In this document: positions 25,851 through 33,897 of the stretch, piece after piece
How positions within the stretch are numbered: position 1 is the first letter of the stretch
Layout: each line of letters opens with the position of its first letter
DNA from: Micromonospora gifhornensis
GTDB lineage: Bacteria; Actinomycetota; Actinomycetes; Mycobacteriales; Micromonosporaceae
Assembly: GCF_016863515.1 (NCBI RefSeq)
Contig: NZ_BOPA01000002.1
Span: forward strand, 161,080-225,079
Direction of reading: 5' to 3'
DNA length: 64,000 nucleotides
The notes under the pieces: generated by a model
Seen by the model: only the letters and a program-made list of their open reading frames with translations
Databases searched by the model: none
What the model was told of the DNA's origin: nothing
Position numbers and translations under genes: made by a program

Positions 25851-27260
25851 ATGGCGGGCGTGCCCCATCACCTCGTGCGCTGGACTGGACTAGCCGGATC
25901 GATCATGTTGGCGGTGGCTGCCTTCCTCGGCGGAGCCCTGCCCGACGGGGACCTGCGGCCCGACCCGGTGAAGATCTGGTTGGGCCCGAACGGGCCGTGG
26001 ATCATCGGGTTGTGGTTGTTCGGCACCATCGCCATGTCGGTGGCCTGGTGGGTGCTGCGGGACCGGGTGCCGTCGGCCCGCTGGGCGTTGACCACCGCCG
26101 CGCTGTGGATCCTGCCCTTCCTGGTCACCCCGCCGCTGGGCAGCCGCGACGCGTACGCGTACGCCTGCCAGGGGGCGAGCTACGCCAACGGCATCAGCCC
26201 GTACGAGTACGGCGTCTCCACCCTGCCCTGCCCCTGGCTGGACACCATGTCGTACATCTGGCGGGACACCCCGGCGCCGTACGGTCCGCTGTTCGTGGTG
26301 ATCTCCGGCGCGGTGGTCGCCGCGACCGGGTCGCTGTTCGGCAGCATCGCGCTGTTCCGGGTGCTCGCGGTGGCCGGCGTGGTGCTGACGGCGGCCTGCC
26401 TTCCGGTGCTGGCTCGCCGCTGCGGCGTGCCGGTCGGTCGGGCGCTCTGGTTGGCCCTGGCCAGCCCGCTGGTGGGGGTGCACCTGATCTCCGGGGTGCA
26501 CAACGACGCGATGATGGTCGGGCTGATGGTGGCCGGGCTGGCCATCGTGGTCACCTGGCCGGGACGCACCTGGCACCTGCTGGCCGGTGGGGTGGTGCTC
26601 GGCCTGGCCGCCGGCATCAAGGTCACCGCGCTGGTGGTGGTCCCGTTCGCGGCGCTGGCGGCGATCCCGAACGGCTTCTCGCTGCGCGGCCTGCTGCGCG
26701 ACGGTACGCCGGTGGTCGGTGGCGCGGTGGCCACCCTGTTCGGGGTGACCCTCGCCGCGGGCTTGGACCTCGGCTGGATCACCGGGCTCTCGCACGGCAA
26801 CGAGGTGATCGCCTGGACCTCGCCACCGACCGCCGTCGGGCAGACCATCGGCTACCTGGCGTTGCCGTTCGGCCTGCACATCGACGCGCTGCCGGTGACC
26901 CGCGGCATCGCCATGGTGGTGCTGGCGGCGCTGCTGGTCTGGCTGTGGTTCCGGGCCCGCTACCGCGAACCGCTGTGGCACGCCGCGCTGGCCCTGACCG
27001 CGGCGGTGGCGCTGGCCCCGCTGTTCCACCCGTGGTACTGGTTCTGGCCGCTGGTCCTGCTCGCCGCCACCGCCCACAAAACGTGGTGGTTCAGCGCGGT
27101 GACCGTGTACTCGGCGTTCCACGTGCTCGCCGACGGCACCGGGCTGCCCCGGCACACCAAGACGATAGGTGCGCCGCTGATGACACTGTTCGTGATCGTG
27201 GTGGCGGTTCGCTTGGTACGGTCGGCTCGGGCGACTCGCCGACCCGTTCCCGTGGACTGA
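25851..27260 (+). CDS. MptB-like polyprenol-phosphomannose mannosyltransferase
   Basis: A 469-residue integral membrane protein from ATG 25851 with about 12 hydrophobic helices. The MptA/MptB family features are PPLGSRDAYAYACQGASYAN, GISPYEYGVS, WRDTPAPYGPLFVVISGAVV and a late LAPLFHPWYWFWPLVLLAAT. In mycobacteria and corynebacteria these GT-C enzymes add alpha-1,6-linked mannose from polyprenol-phosphomannose to lipomannan. The acidic residue in SRD is the expected catalytic position. It is followed 14 bases later by a paralogue, which suggests an operon. Micromonospora has no classical mycobacterial lipoarabinomannan, so the acceptor may differ. Confidence 0.87.
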   Translation: MAGVPHHLVRWTGLAGSIMLAVAAFLGGALPDGDLRPDPVKIWLGPNGPWIIGLWLFGTIAMSVAWWVLRDRVPSARWALTTAALWILPFLVTPPLGSRDAYAYACQGASYANGISPYEYGVSTLPCPWLDTMSYIWRDTPAPYGPLFVVISGAVVAATGSLFGSIALFRVLAVAGVVLTAACLPVLARRCGVPVGRALWLALASPLVGVHLISGVHNDAMMVGLMVAGLAIVVTWPGRTWHLLAGGVVLGLAAGIKVTALVVVPFAALAAIPNGFSLRGLLRDGTPVVGGAVATLFGVTLAAGLDLGWITGLSHGNEVIAWTSPPTAVGQTIGYLALPFGLHIDALPVTRGIAMVVLAALLVWLWFRARYREPLWHAALALTAAVALAPLFHPWYWFWPLVLLAATAHKTWWFSAVTVYSAFHVLADGTGLPRHTKTIGAPLMTLFVIVVAVRLVRSARATRRPVPVD

Positions 27261-27274
27261 GGAGAGGTACGCCG

Positions 27275-28876
27275 GTGACCGAACCCGGCGCCCCCCACCC
27301 CGACCCGGCCTCCACCCCCGAGGCCGGCTCGACCACCGGCGACGAGGGCTCGGCCACCGATCGCGGGGCCGGTTCGGTCACCGGCCGTGACCGGGTCGTG
27401 CGGTGGGTCGGGCTGGCCGGAGCGGTGCTGCTGGCTACCGCCTCCTTCCTGGGCGGTGCGCTGCCGGAGCGGACCACCAACCCTGCGGTCGACGGCCCGC
27501 TGACCGTGATCCTGTGGCTGGCCGGCACCACCGCCATGGTCGGTGCCTGGTGGGCGCTGCGCGGCGGTGCACCGTCGGTGTCGTGGGCGTACCGGACTGC
27601 GGGGTTGTGGGCGCTGCCGCTGCTGGTCAGCGCCCCGTTGGGCAGCCGGGACGTCTACTCGTACGCCTGCCAGGGTTGGGTGTACGCCGATGGCGGTGAC
27701 CCGTACGCCATCGGGGTGGCCGCGGCCGGCTGCCCCTGGCTGGACGCGGTCGCGCCGGTCTGGCGGGACACGGCCGCCCCGTACGGCCCGTTCTTCGTGC
27801 TGCTCGGCGCCCTGGCCGTGGTGCTCGGTGGTGGCCTGGTCGGCACGGTGGCGCTGCTGCGGGTGCTGGCGGTGGCCGGGTTGCTGGTGGCGGCGCTCTG
27901 CCTGCCCGGGCTGGCCCGGGCGGCCGGCGTGCCGCCCCGGCGGGCGACCTGGCTGGTGCTGGCCTGCCCGCTGGTCGGCGTGCACCTGGTGGCCGGTGCG
28001 CACAACGACGCGGTGATGCTCGGCCTGCTCCTGCCCGGCCTCCTGCTCCTGGTCCACCCTCCCGGCCGGCTGCTGCCAAATCGTCCGGGGGCGGTGACGG
28101 TTGCCGGGGTGCTGCTCGGGCTGGCGGTGTCGGTGAAGGCCACCGCCGTGGTGGTGCTGCCGTTCGCGGCGCTGGCCGCGGTACGCGGTCGACACACGGT
28201 CGCGGCGCTGCTGCGCGACGGTGGCCTCCTCGCCGTCGGGGTGGTCGGCGCGCTGGTGGTGACCTCGCTGCTGTCCGGTCTCGGGCTGGGCTGGATCGGC
28301 GGGCTGGGCAGCAGCGGCGACACCGTGCAGTGGACCTCGCCGCCGACGGCGGTCGGCATGGTCGTGGACTACGTCGGCAGGTTGGTCGGCTGGCCGCTCG
28401 GCGCGGTGCCGGTGGCCCGTGTCGTCGGCCTGGTGGTGCTGGCCGCGTTCCTCGTCCTGCTCTGGTGCCGAACCTGGTCCGCCCTCCGCACCCCCGCCAA
28501 CCGATCGTTGACGTCGGACGGCGATTGGGTCATGAGGTTGGCTTCACGGGCCGGCGTGGTGCGGCCCGCCGACCCGGTGACACCGACGGGGGAGCGGCGG
28601 TTGATCCTCGGCGCCGCCGGCATGGCGTTGGTGGCGACCGTGGTTCTCGCGCCGGTGTTCCACCCCTGGTACGCGACCTGGCCGCTGGCGCTGCTCGCGG
28701 TGACGGCGACGCGTACGGCCTGGTTCGCGCTGCCCTGCGCGGCGGCCTCCTTCCTCGCCCTGCCGGACGGCAGCAACGTGGCCCGGCTGGTGAAGGCCCC
28801 CGGCGCGGTGGCGATGACCCTGCTGGTGCTGGCCGTCGTGCTCCGCGCACCCTCCTGGCTACGACGCCCTCCCTGA
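27275..28876 (+). CDS. Second MptB-like mannosyltransferase
   Basis: GTG 27275 follows GGAGAGG and opens a 533-residue paralogue of the preceding gene. After about 45 disordered residues rich in Pro, Ser and Gly (TEPGAPHPDPASTPEAGSTT), the membrane part has the same motifs: APLGSRDVYSYACQGWVYAD, GGDPYAIGVA, WRDTAAPYGPFFVLLGALAV and VLAPVFHPWYATWPLALLAV. Tandem copies probably act in succession on one mannan or share a substrate. An insert of about 45 residues before the last helices is not seen in the first copy. The two genes are 14 bases apart. Confidence 0.87.
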   Translation: MTEPGAPHPDPASTPEAGSTTGDEGSATDRGAGSVTGRDRVVRWVGLAGAVLLATASFLGGALPERTTNPAVDGPLTVILWLAGTTAMVGAWWALRGGAPSVSWAYRTAGLWALPLLVSAPLGSRDVYSYACQGWVYADGGDPYAIGVAAAGCPWLDAVAPVWRDTAAPYGPFFVLLGALAVVLGGGLVGTVALLRVLAVAGLLVAALCLPGLARAAGVPPRRATWLVLACPLVGVHLVAGAHNDAVMLGLLLPGLLLLVHPPGRLLPNRPGAVTVAGVLLGLAVSVKATAVVVLPFAALAAVRGRHTVAALLRDGGLLAVGVVGALVVTSLLSGLGLGWIGGLGSSGDTVQWTSPPTAVGMVVDYVGRLVGWPLGAVPVARVVGLVVLAAFLVLLWCRTWSALRTPANRSLTSDGDWVMRLASRAGVVRPADPVTPTGERRLILGAAGMALVATVVLAPVFHPWYATWPLALLAVTATRTAWFALPCAAASFLALPDGSNVARLVKAPGAVAMTLLVLAVVLRAPSWLRRPP

Positions 28877-28949
28877 CCGCCGCCCTTCGTCCCGCCGGCC
28901 TGCCACCGATCAGTTGCGGGCCTGATCGGAGACAGGCCGAGACCGCCGG

Positions 28950-29933
28950 TCAGCGGTGTCTGCCGCAGGTGGGGCAGGGGGCGGCGGCGGACGGGGTACC
29001 CAGGCGGCGGCGCAGGGCGACGGCGGCCGGCAGCAGGGCCGGTCCGAGCAGGGCGACGGCGAGCGCAACGCCGACCATCGTCGGGTACGTGGGGCGTGGG
29101 GCACCACTGGCGAGACCGTCCACCGCCCCGGCCAGCAGGTGCACGTTGAGCAGGCCGACCGGGGTGAGCAGGGCCATCGCGGCCCAGCCGCCCCGCGCGT
29201 CCCGCCGCATGCCCAGCCCGATCGCCAGCAGGAGCACGACCAGCAGCAGCACCGTGCCGATGGGCGGCTGGAACTCTCCGCCCCCACCACGGTAGGCGCC
29301 CCAGTACGCACCGACCCCCATCGCGTAGGAGAGGAAGCCACCGACGGTCGCCGCCGTCACCGGCAGAACTCGGGCCAGCACCGGCAGGCCGTCATCGACC
29401 GCGAGCGCCAGCACGCCGAGCGCGACCATCGGGGCCAACACCAGCAGCGGTGGCCGTGGCACACCGGCGAGCACGCTCACCGCCGGCACCGCTGCGGTCA
29501 TCAGCAACGCCACGCCGATCGCCACTCGGGCGGGTCGGCCCGGTGCGACGGCGACGACCAGCGCGGCGATCAGCCAACCGCACCACGCGACGATGCCGAC
29601 CGAGACGAACGGGCCGAACACCGGCACGCCTGCCTCGGCGGGCGGCAGTTGCTGCTCGGCGAACACCCAGAAGCCGGCGAGGAAGGCGGCGGTGGTCAGG
29701 GCGAGCAGCCCGGCCAGGCGTACCCCGGGAATCAGGTCGGTTGCGCCGGCGGCGCGCAGCCGCTGACGCAGACCGCCGCGCCCGAGGTCCGCGGCCTCCG
29801 CGAGGGAGGGCCAGCGCCGATCCGGTCCGGCCACGTCGAGGTACGTCCCGATGATCTCGTCGCCGCGTTCGCGCCGGTAGTCCGGCGGGTACGCCCGCAG
29901 CAGGCGTCGGTAGCGTCGCTCCAACTCGTTCAT
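28950..29933 (-). CDS. Polytopic membrane protein next to a PadR regulator
   Basis: ATG 29931-29933 overlaps the stop of the PadR gene by four bases. The 327-residue protein starts with a cytoplasmic part, MNELERRYRRLLRAYPPDYR RERGDEIIGT, of the kind seen in PadR-linked proteins, followed by about eight hydrophobic helices. The C-terminus ends in CPTCGRHR, a CxxC motif that could bind zinc. Such PadR-partner proteins are usually targets of the regulator and may sense membrane stress or act as anti-regulators. No transport signature is visible. Confidence 0.78.
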   Translation of the reverse strand: MNELERRYRRLLRAYPPDYRRERGDEIIGTYLDVAGPDRRWPSLAEAADLGRGGLRQRLRAAGATDLIPGVRLAGLLALTTAAFLAGFWVFAEQQLPPAEAGVPVFGPFVSVGIVAWCGWLIAALVVAVAPGRPARVAIGVALLMTAAVPAVSVLAGVPRPPLLVLAPMVALGVLALAVDDGLPVLARVLPVTAATVGGFLSYAMGVGAYWGAYRGGGGEFQPPIGTVLLLVVLLLAIGLGMRRDARGGWAAMALLTPVGLLNVHLLAGAVDGLASGAPRPTYPTMVGVALAVALLGPALLPAAVALRRRLGTPSAAAPCPTCGRHR

Positions 29934-30289
29934 GCCAACCCCCCGGCCGTACGCGGAGTCAGCGCCTGGGCCTTGCGGGCGCGCAGCCGAGCGGTGGCCG
30001 CTTCGACGTTGCGCCGCAGTCGTTCGGTCTCGGCGGCGAGGATGCTCGCCCCGCTGGGGGAGAGGCGGTAGTAGCGGCGCAGCCGCCCGTCGACTGTCTC
30101 CTCGCGGTCGAGTTCCACCAGCCCGGCGTCGGTGAGCCGGTCCAGCGCACCGTAGAGGGTGCCGGGGCGCAGCGAGAGCCGTCCGTCGGAGAGAGCGGCG
30201 ACCTCGCCGATGATCGCGTAACCGTGCATCGGCTCGCGAGCGAGCGCGGTGAGGATGAGGTAGGTCGGTTCGCGTAGCGGCGTATCCAT
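29930..30289 (-). CDS. PadR-family transcriptional regulator
   Basis: A 119-residue protein from ATG 30289. The winged helix-turn-helix is typical of PadR: REPTYLILTALAREPMHGYA, then LSLRPGTLYGALDRLTDAGL and the wing DREETVDGRLRRYYRLSPSG. The C-terminal helix (LAAETERLRRNVEAATARLR) would form the dimer. It is in an operon with the downstream membrane protein, whose start overlaps its stop, and probably represses that operon until an unknown signal arrives. Confidence 0.93.
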   Translation of the reverse strand: MDTPLREPTYLILTALAREPMHGYAIIGEVAALSDGRLSLRPGTLYGALDRLTDAGLVELDREETVDGRLRRYYRLSPSGASILAAETERLRRNVEAATARLRARKAQALTPRTAGGLA

Positions 30290-30323
30290 GGCCCGAATAT
30301 ATCGGACGCGAAGGTATTGGGAG

Positions 30324-30878
30324 TCACCGGATGCCGGCGGCGTGCAGGTGTCGGGTGGCGGCGCGGTCGATGCTGGTCCGCGCCAGGGAACCGGCCACCC
30401 CCAACCCGGTCGCCGCGCTCAGCACCACGATGCCGAACACGATCGGCATGAACACCGTCCGGACCACCATGGCCCAGCACCCCTTCAGGCCGATGCGCCC
30501 GCCGTCCCTGGCCCGTACCAGCTGCGTACCGGTGAGGACCGCACCGAGCGCGCGGCCGTTGCCGTAGCAGAGGCCGTACAGCATCGGCACCACGAAGCAC
30601 GACGCGATCGCCAGCACGGCGACGGCGTCGATGGAGAGGCCCTGCCCGCCGTCATGCAGCAGCGCCAGCGCGACGACACAGACCCCCACCCCGAACAGGC
30701 ACACCACCGCGTCGACGAACCAGGTCAGGAACCGCGCCACCACCCCCGCCCGCACGTACGGGATGCCGTTGTCGAATGTGGCCACCCGTTTGGCGCTGCC
30801 CGTTCCCCAGACCTGCTCCGCGTACGCCTTGGCGGCCTCCAGGCGGGTCGGCGGCCGGTCGAATCCGCGGACGCTCAT
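30324..30878 (-). CDS. RDD-family membrane protein
   Basis: A 184-residue protein from ATG 30878. About 45 soluble residues precede the RDD domain, which begins AGVVARFLTWFVDAVVCLFG with the Arg and Asp that give the family its name. Further helices follow (AVAVLAIASCFVVPMLYGLC), with GRALGAVLTGTQLVRARDGG RIG between helices. RDD proteins have three or four membrane helices, and some act in ion exchange or stress tolerance, but the function is not established. A second, shorter RDD gene lies at 33340. Confidence 0.85.
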   Translation of the reverse strand: MSVRGFDRPPTRLEAAKAYAEQVWGTGSAKRVATFDNGIPYVRAGVVARFLTWFVDAVVCLFGVGVCVVALALLHDGGQGLSIDAVAVLAIASCFVVPMLYGLCYGNGRALGAVLTGTQLVRARDGGRIGLKGCWAMVVRTVFMPIVFGIVVLSAATGLGVAGSLARTSIDRAATRHLHAAGIR

Positions 30879-31087
30879 GACACTCTCCTGTCGATCTTCT
30901 GTCAGGTTGCCGGCTCAGTCTGCGGCAGCTTCGACAGGATGACCGGACAGGGGTGACTCCGCTCAGCCGGGCGTCTGGTGGCCCCAACGCGTTCGAGCCG
31001 GCCCCGGTGTGCGACGGGTACCCGGTCCCGGCCGGGGCATCCCAGAGTCGCCGAGGGGTCGGGGCGAGTTATCGCCTGCCGACTCGG

Positions 31088-31198
31088 CTACCGGCCATCC
31101 GGCGGCTTGGTCTGAAACCAGAGGATCAGGGTCGCACCCAGGAACAGCAGAACGAAGAACACGCATGGGCACAGCAGCAACCACGCCATTCCTTCCAC
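31088..31198 (-). CDS. Possible small membrane protein, 33-36 aa
   Basis: A short minus-strand frame from GTG 31196-31198, or ATG 31187-31189, to TAG 31088-31090 encodes MAWLLLCPCVFFVLLFLGAT followed by LILWFQTKPPDGR. It is one perfect transmembrane helix with a short polar tail. The codons suit the genome, but the ribosome binding site is poorly spaced from the ATG. It lies in an otherwise gene-free stretch. Single-helix proteins of this size are easily missed; I cannot exclude chance. Confidence 0.4.
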   Translation of the reverse strand: MEGMAWLLLCPCVFFVLLFLGATLILWFQTKPPDGR

Positions 31199-31222
31199 AG
31201 CGCTGAGCCTAGGCGGTCCACT

Positions 31223-31469
31223 TCAGAGGGTGCTCGCCTGGCAGCTCTGCAGGACGCGCTCCACGTCCGCGCCCGCTCGGACGACCACGGCGTCGGTGCG
31301 AAGTTCCTCAGGAAGGTGATGCCGCTGCCCTTCGCGCGCGAGCATGCCAGTAGCTGTGTTGAGGCTCCCGACGGTCCACACTGGGCTCAAAGACGGCCAG
31401 GAACGCCTCACCTGCCATCGGCGTTGCATCGCCCTGCTCGAACCGCTGAACGAACATGTCGTAGCTCAT
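31223..31469 (-). pseudogene. Broken gene for a small hypothetical protein
   Basis: ATG 31467-31469 starts MSYDMFVQRFEQGDATPMAG, then EAFLAVFEPSVDRREPQH, a convincing protein N-terminus. Near 31340 the frame turns to nonsense, while a different frame on the same strand continues with HHLPEELRTDAVVVRAGADV and ERVLQSC before TGA 31223-31225. The middle part is missing. The likely history is an internal deletion with a frameshift in a gene of about 130 to 150 codons. Confidence 0.5.
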
Positions 31470-31655
31470 CCGAGGAAGCTGACGCCTCGACCACTCGACC
31501 GGACCCGGCTGCTCGTCGACGGTGCGCTCGGCCAACGCGGAACGGCGGCCATGCCGGCTGTGAGCCGAGCATGACCGCCGTCCGTGAGGTGGTACCCAAC
31601 CTGTACCCAGGATCAGTGGTGATCCCGTTGGTGCAGGTCAGCGCCTTGATCTGCC

Positions 31656-33080
31656 TCAGCAGTCGAAGTACATGGCGAACTCGTGCGGGGTCGGGCGCAG
31701 ACGCACCGGGTCGACCTCGTTGGCCCGCTTCCAGTCGACCCAGGTGGAGATCAGGTCCGGCGTGAAGACCCCGCCGTCGAGCAGGTAGTCGTGGTCGGCC
31801 TCCAGCGAGTCCAGCACCGCCGGCAGCGAGCCCGGCACCTGCTTGACGTCGCCCCACTCCTCCGGCGGGAGGTCGTAGAGGTCCTTGTCGATCGGGGCCG
31901 GCGGCTCGATCTTGTTCTTGATGCCGTCCAGGCCGGCCATCAGCATCGCCGAGAAGGCGAGGTAGACGTTGGCCGACGGGTCCGGCACGCGGAACTCGAC
32001 GCGCTTGGCCTTCGGGTTGCTGCCGGTGACCGGGATGCGGGTGCAGGCGGAGCGGTTGCGCTGCGAGTAGACCAGGTTGACCGGCGCCTCGAAGCCCGGC
32101 ACCAGACGACGGTACGAGTTGACCGTCGGGTTGGTGAAGGCCAGCAGCGACGGGGCGTGGTGCAGCAGACCGCCGATGTACCAGCGGGCGGTCTCCGACA
32201 GGCCGGCGTAACCGGTCTCGTCGTAGAACAGCGGCTCACCGTTGAGCCAGAGGCTCTGGTGGGTGTGCATGCCCGAGCCGTTGTCGCCGAAGAGCGGCTT
32301 CGGCATGAAGGTCGCGGTCTTGCCGGCGGCCCAGGCCTGGTTCTTGACGATGTACTTGAACAGCTGCATCTGGTCGCCGGCGTGCAGCAGGGTGGAGAAC
32401 TTGTAGTTGATCTCCGCCTGGCCGGCGGTGCCGACCTCGTGGTGCGAGCGCTCGACGGTGAAGCCGGTGTCGATCAGGCGCCGCACGATCGAGTCGCGCA
32501 GGTCGGCGTAGTGGTCCACCGGCGGCACCGGGAAGTAACCACCCTTGTACGCGGTCTTGTAGCCGCGGTTGCCGCCCTCTTCCTCGCGGCCGGTGTTCCA
32601 GGCGCCCTCGATCGAGTCGATGTAGTAGAACGACTGGTGCGCCGAGGTCTCGTGGCGGATCGAGTCGAAGATGTAGAACTCCGCCTCGGCACCGAAGTAC
32701 GCGGTGTCCGCGATGCCGCTGGCGGCGAGGTACGCCTCGGCCTTCTTCGCCACGTTGCGCGGGTCACGGGAGTACGCCTCGCGGGTGAACGGGTCGTGGA
32801 TGAAGAAGTTCAGCGCGAGGGTCTTCTGCGCGCGGAAGGGGTCGATGAAGGCGGTCGCGACGTCCGGGAGAAGGAGCATGTCCGACTCGTGGATCGCCTG
32901 GAAACCGCGGATCGACGATCCGTCGAAGGCGAGACCGTCGGTGAAGAAACCCTCGTCGACAGACTCCACCGGCAGGTTGAAGTGCTGCATGACGCCGGGT
33001 AGGTCACAGAAACGAACGTCGACGAACTTTACGTCCTCGTTCTTGAGGTAACGCAGGAGTTCCTCGGGATTGGCGAACAC
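31656..33080 (-). CDS. glnA: Glutamine synthetase type I
   Basis: The true start is GTG 33078-33080, four bases after AGGAGG, giving 474 residues, the standard length of GSI-beta enzymes; a longer frame upstream lacks a ribosome site. Signatures are [73 protein letters not shown] and [20 protein letters not shown]. The block [11 protein letters not shown] carries the tyrosine adenylylated by GlnE, whose gene is in this window. It corresponds to M. tuberculosis GlnA1 (Rv2220), with RDD and DUF4191 genes beside it in both organisms. A GlnR-like site lies about 80 bases upstream. Confidence 0.97.
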   Translation of the reverse strand: MFANPEELLRYLKNEDVKFVDVRFCDLPGVMQHFNLPVESVDEGFFTDGLAFDGSSIRGFQAIHESDMLLLPDVATAFIDPFRAQKTLALNFFIHDPFTREAYSRDPRNVAKKAEAYLAASGIADTAYFGAEAEFYIFDSIRHETSAHQSFYYIDSIEGAWNTGREEEGGNRGYKTAYKGGYFPVPPVDHYADLRDSIVRRLIDTGFTVERSHHEVGTAGQAEINYKFSTLLHAGDQMQLFKYIVKNQAWAAGKTATFMPKPLFGDNGSGMHTHQSLWLNGEPLFYDETGYAGLSETARWYIGGLLHHAPSLLAFTNPTVNSYRRLVPGFEAPVNLVYSQRNRSACTRIPVTGSNPKAKRVEFRVPDPSANVYLAFSAMLMAGLDGIKNKIEPPAPIDKDLYDLPPEEWGDVKQVPGSLPAVLDSLEADHDYLLDGGVFTPDLISTWVDWKRANEVDPVRLRPTPHEFAMYFDC

Positions 33081-33159
33081 TAGTCCTCCTGGCACGTCCA
33101 CGGGTAGCTCGGCTCCTGGCGACGCTATGGCCGTGGGGTTGCCCGGCCATGTCTCCAGT

Positions 33160-33175
33160 GTTTCTGCCGTGTTAC
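33160..33175 (-). promoter_or_regulatory. Possible GlnR operator upstream of glnA1
   Basis: Read on the minus strand, GTAAC, six bases, GAAAC matches the consensus half-site GTnAC-n6-GAAAC of the actinobacterial nitrogen regulator GlnR exactly. A further GTGAC lies at 33190-33194, but its spacing is 19 rather than the usual 22 bases. The distance of about 80 bases to the glnA1 start is suitable. Confidence 0.5.
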
Positions 33176-33339
33176 GTCCCTCGCGGTGTGTCACGGCTGA
33201 CATAATGCGGACGCCGAAACCGGAGGGACTGGTCCGGCTGTGCCAGTCTAGTGAAACTTCCTGCTATTGGTCCGATTCCACGCCACGCGCACGGACCTGT
33301 TCCGGGCCGCTACGGCAGCGCTGAGTAATCTTGGCCGCT

Positions 33340-33738
33340 GTGACAACCCAGCCGCACGCTTCGACGCCGCCCGCAGCCGACCCCGACTTCGTACCGGCCG
33401 AACTGGGCCGCCGCTTCGGAGCGCTGATCATCGACTGGGTGCTCTGCCTGCTCGCCGCCGGCCTGTTCGCCAGCCCGACACGTGACGGCTGGGCGCCGGT
33501 GCTCGTACTGATCGTCGAGTACGCCATCTTCCTCGGCCTGTTCGCCCAGACCCCGGGCATGTACCTGACCCGGATCCGCTGCGTGGCCTGGTCCGACGGC
33601 GGCCGCATCGGCCTGCTGCGCGCCCTCCTGCGTGGCGTGCTCCTGGCCCTGGTGGTCCCCGCCCTCCTCATGGACCACAATCGCCGTGGCCTACACGACC
33701 GCCTCACCAACTCCGTCATAACCCCCGCCCCCCGCTGA
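33340..33738 (+). CDS. RDD-family membrane protein, Rv2219A-like
   Basis: The start is taken as GTG 33340 (VTTQPHASTPPAADPDFVPA); TTG 33331 is possible. The 132-residue protein has an initial soluble tail, then the RDD domain: ELGRRFGALIIDWVLCLLAA, a second helix (WAPVLVLIVEYAIFLGLFAQ), the conserved TPGMYLTRIRCV loop, and a C-terminal RGLHDRLTNSV typical of the family. It is divergent from glnA1, as in M. tuberculosis, where Rv2219A adjoins glnA1. Function unknown. Confidence 0.87.
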   Translation: MTTQPHASTPPAADPDFVPAELGRRFGALIIDWVLCLLAAGLFASPTRDGWAPVLVLIVEYAIFLGLFAQTPGMYLTRIRCVAWSDGGRIGLLRALLRGVLLALVVPALLMDHNRRGLHDRLTNSVITPAPR

Positions 33739-33757
33739 CCCCCCGCCCGGGCGTCCC

Positions 33758-33829
33758 GCGATCTTGCACTTCCTGACCCCGCAAAGCACCTCGATCCCGG
33801 CATAACGGCGACCAAAAGTGCATGATCGC
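33758..33829. repeat. Interspersed palindrome-like element, family B copy 1
   Basis: About 72 bases whose ends are imperfect inverted repeats: GCGATCTTGCACTT at the left and AAGTGCATGATCGC at the right. A related element with the same core GGCGACCA and end GCATGATCG lies at 48522-48592. It sits in the gap between the RDD and DUF4191 genes. Confidence 0.6.
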
Positions 33830-33830
33830 C

Positions 33831-33890
33831 GGGGCGGGGCGGGGCGGGGCGGGGCGGGGCGGGGCGGGGCGGGGCGGGGCGGAGCGGAGC
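33831..33890. repeat. GGGGC pentanucleotide tandem repeat
   Basis: Ten exact copies of GGGGC (33831-33880) are followed by two GGAGC variants. The G-runs could form G-quadruplexes. It ends eight bases before the 3' end of the DUF4191 gene. Confidence 0.9.
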
Positions 33891-33897
33891 GGAGGGG

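Noticed and set aside
25748..28876. A 1042-codon frame spanning both MptB-like genes
   Set aside because: In its first half it runs out of frame through the first mannosyltransferase. Only the part from GTG 27275 is a real protein, and the first gene has its own clear frame.
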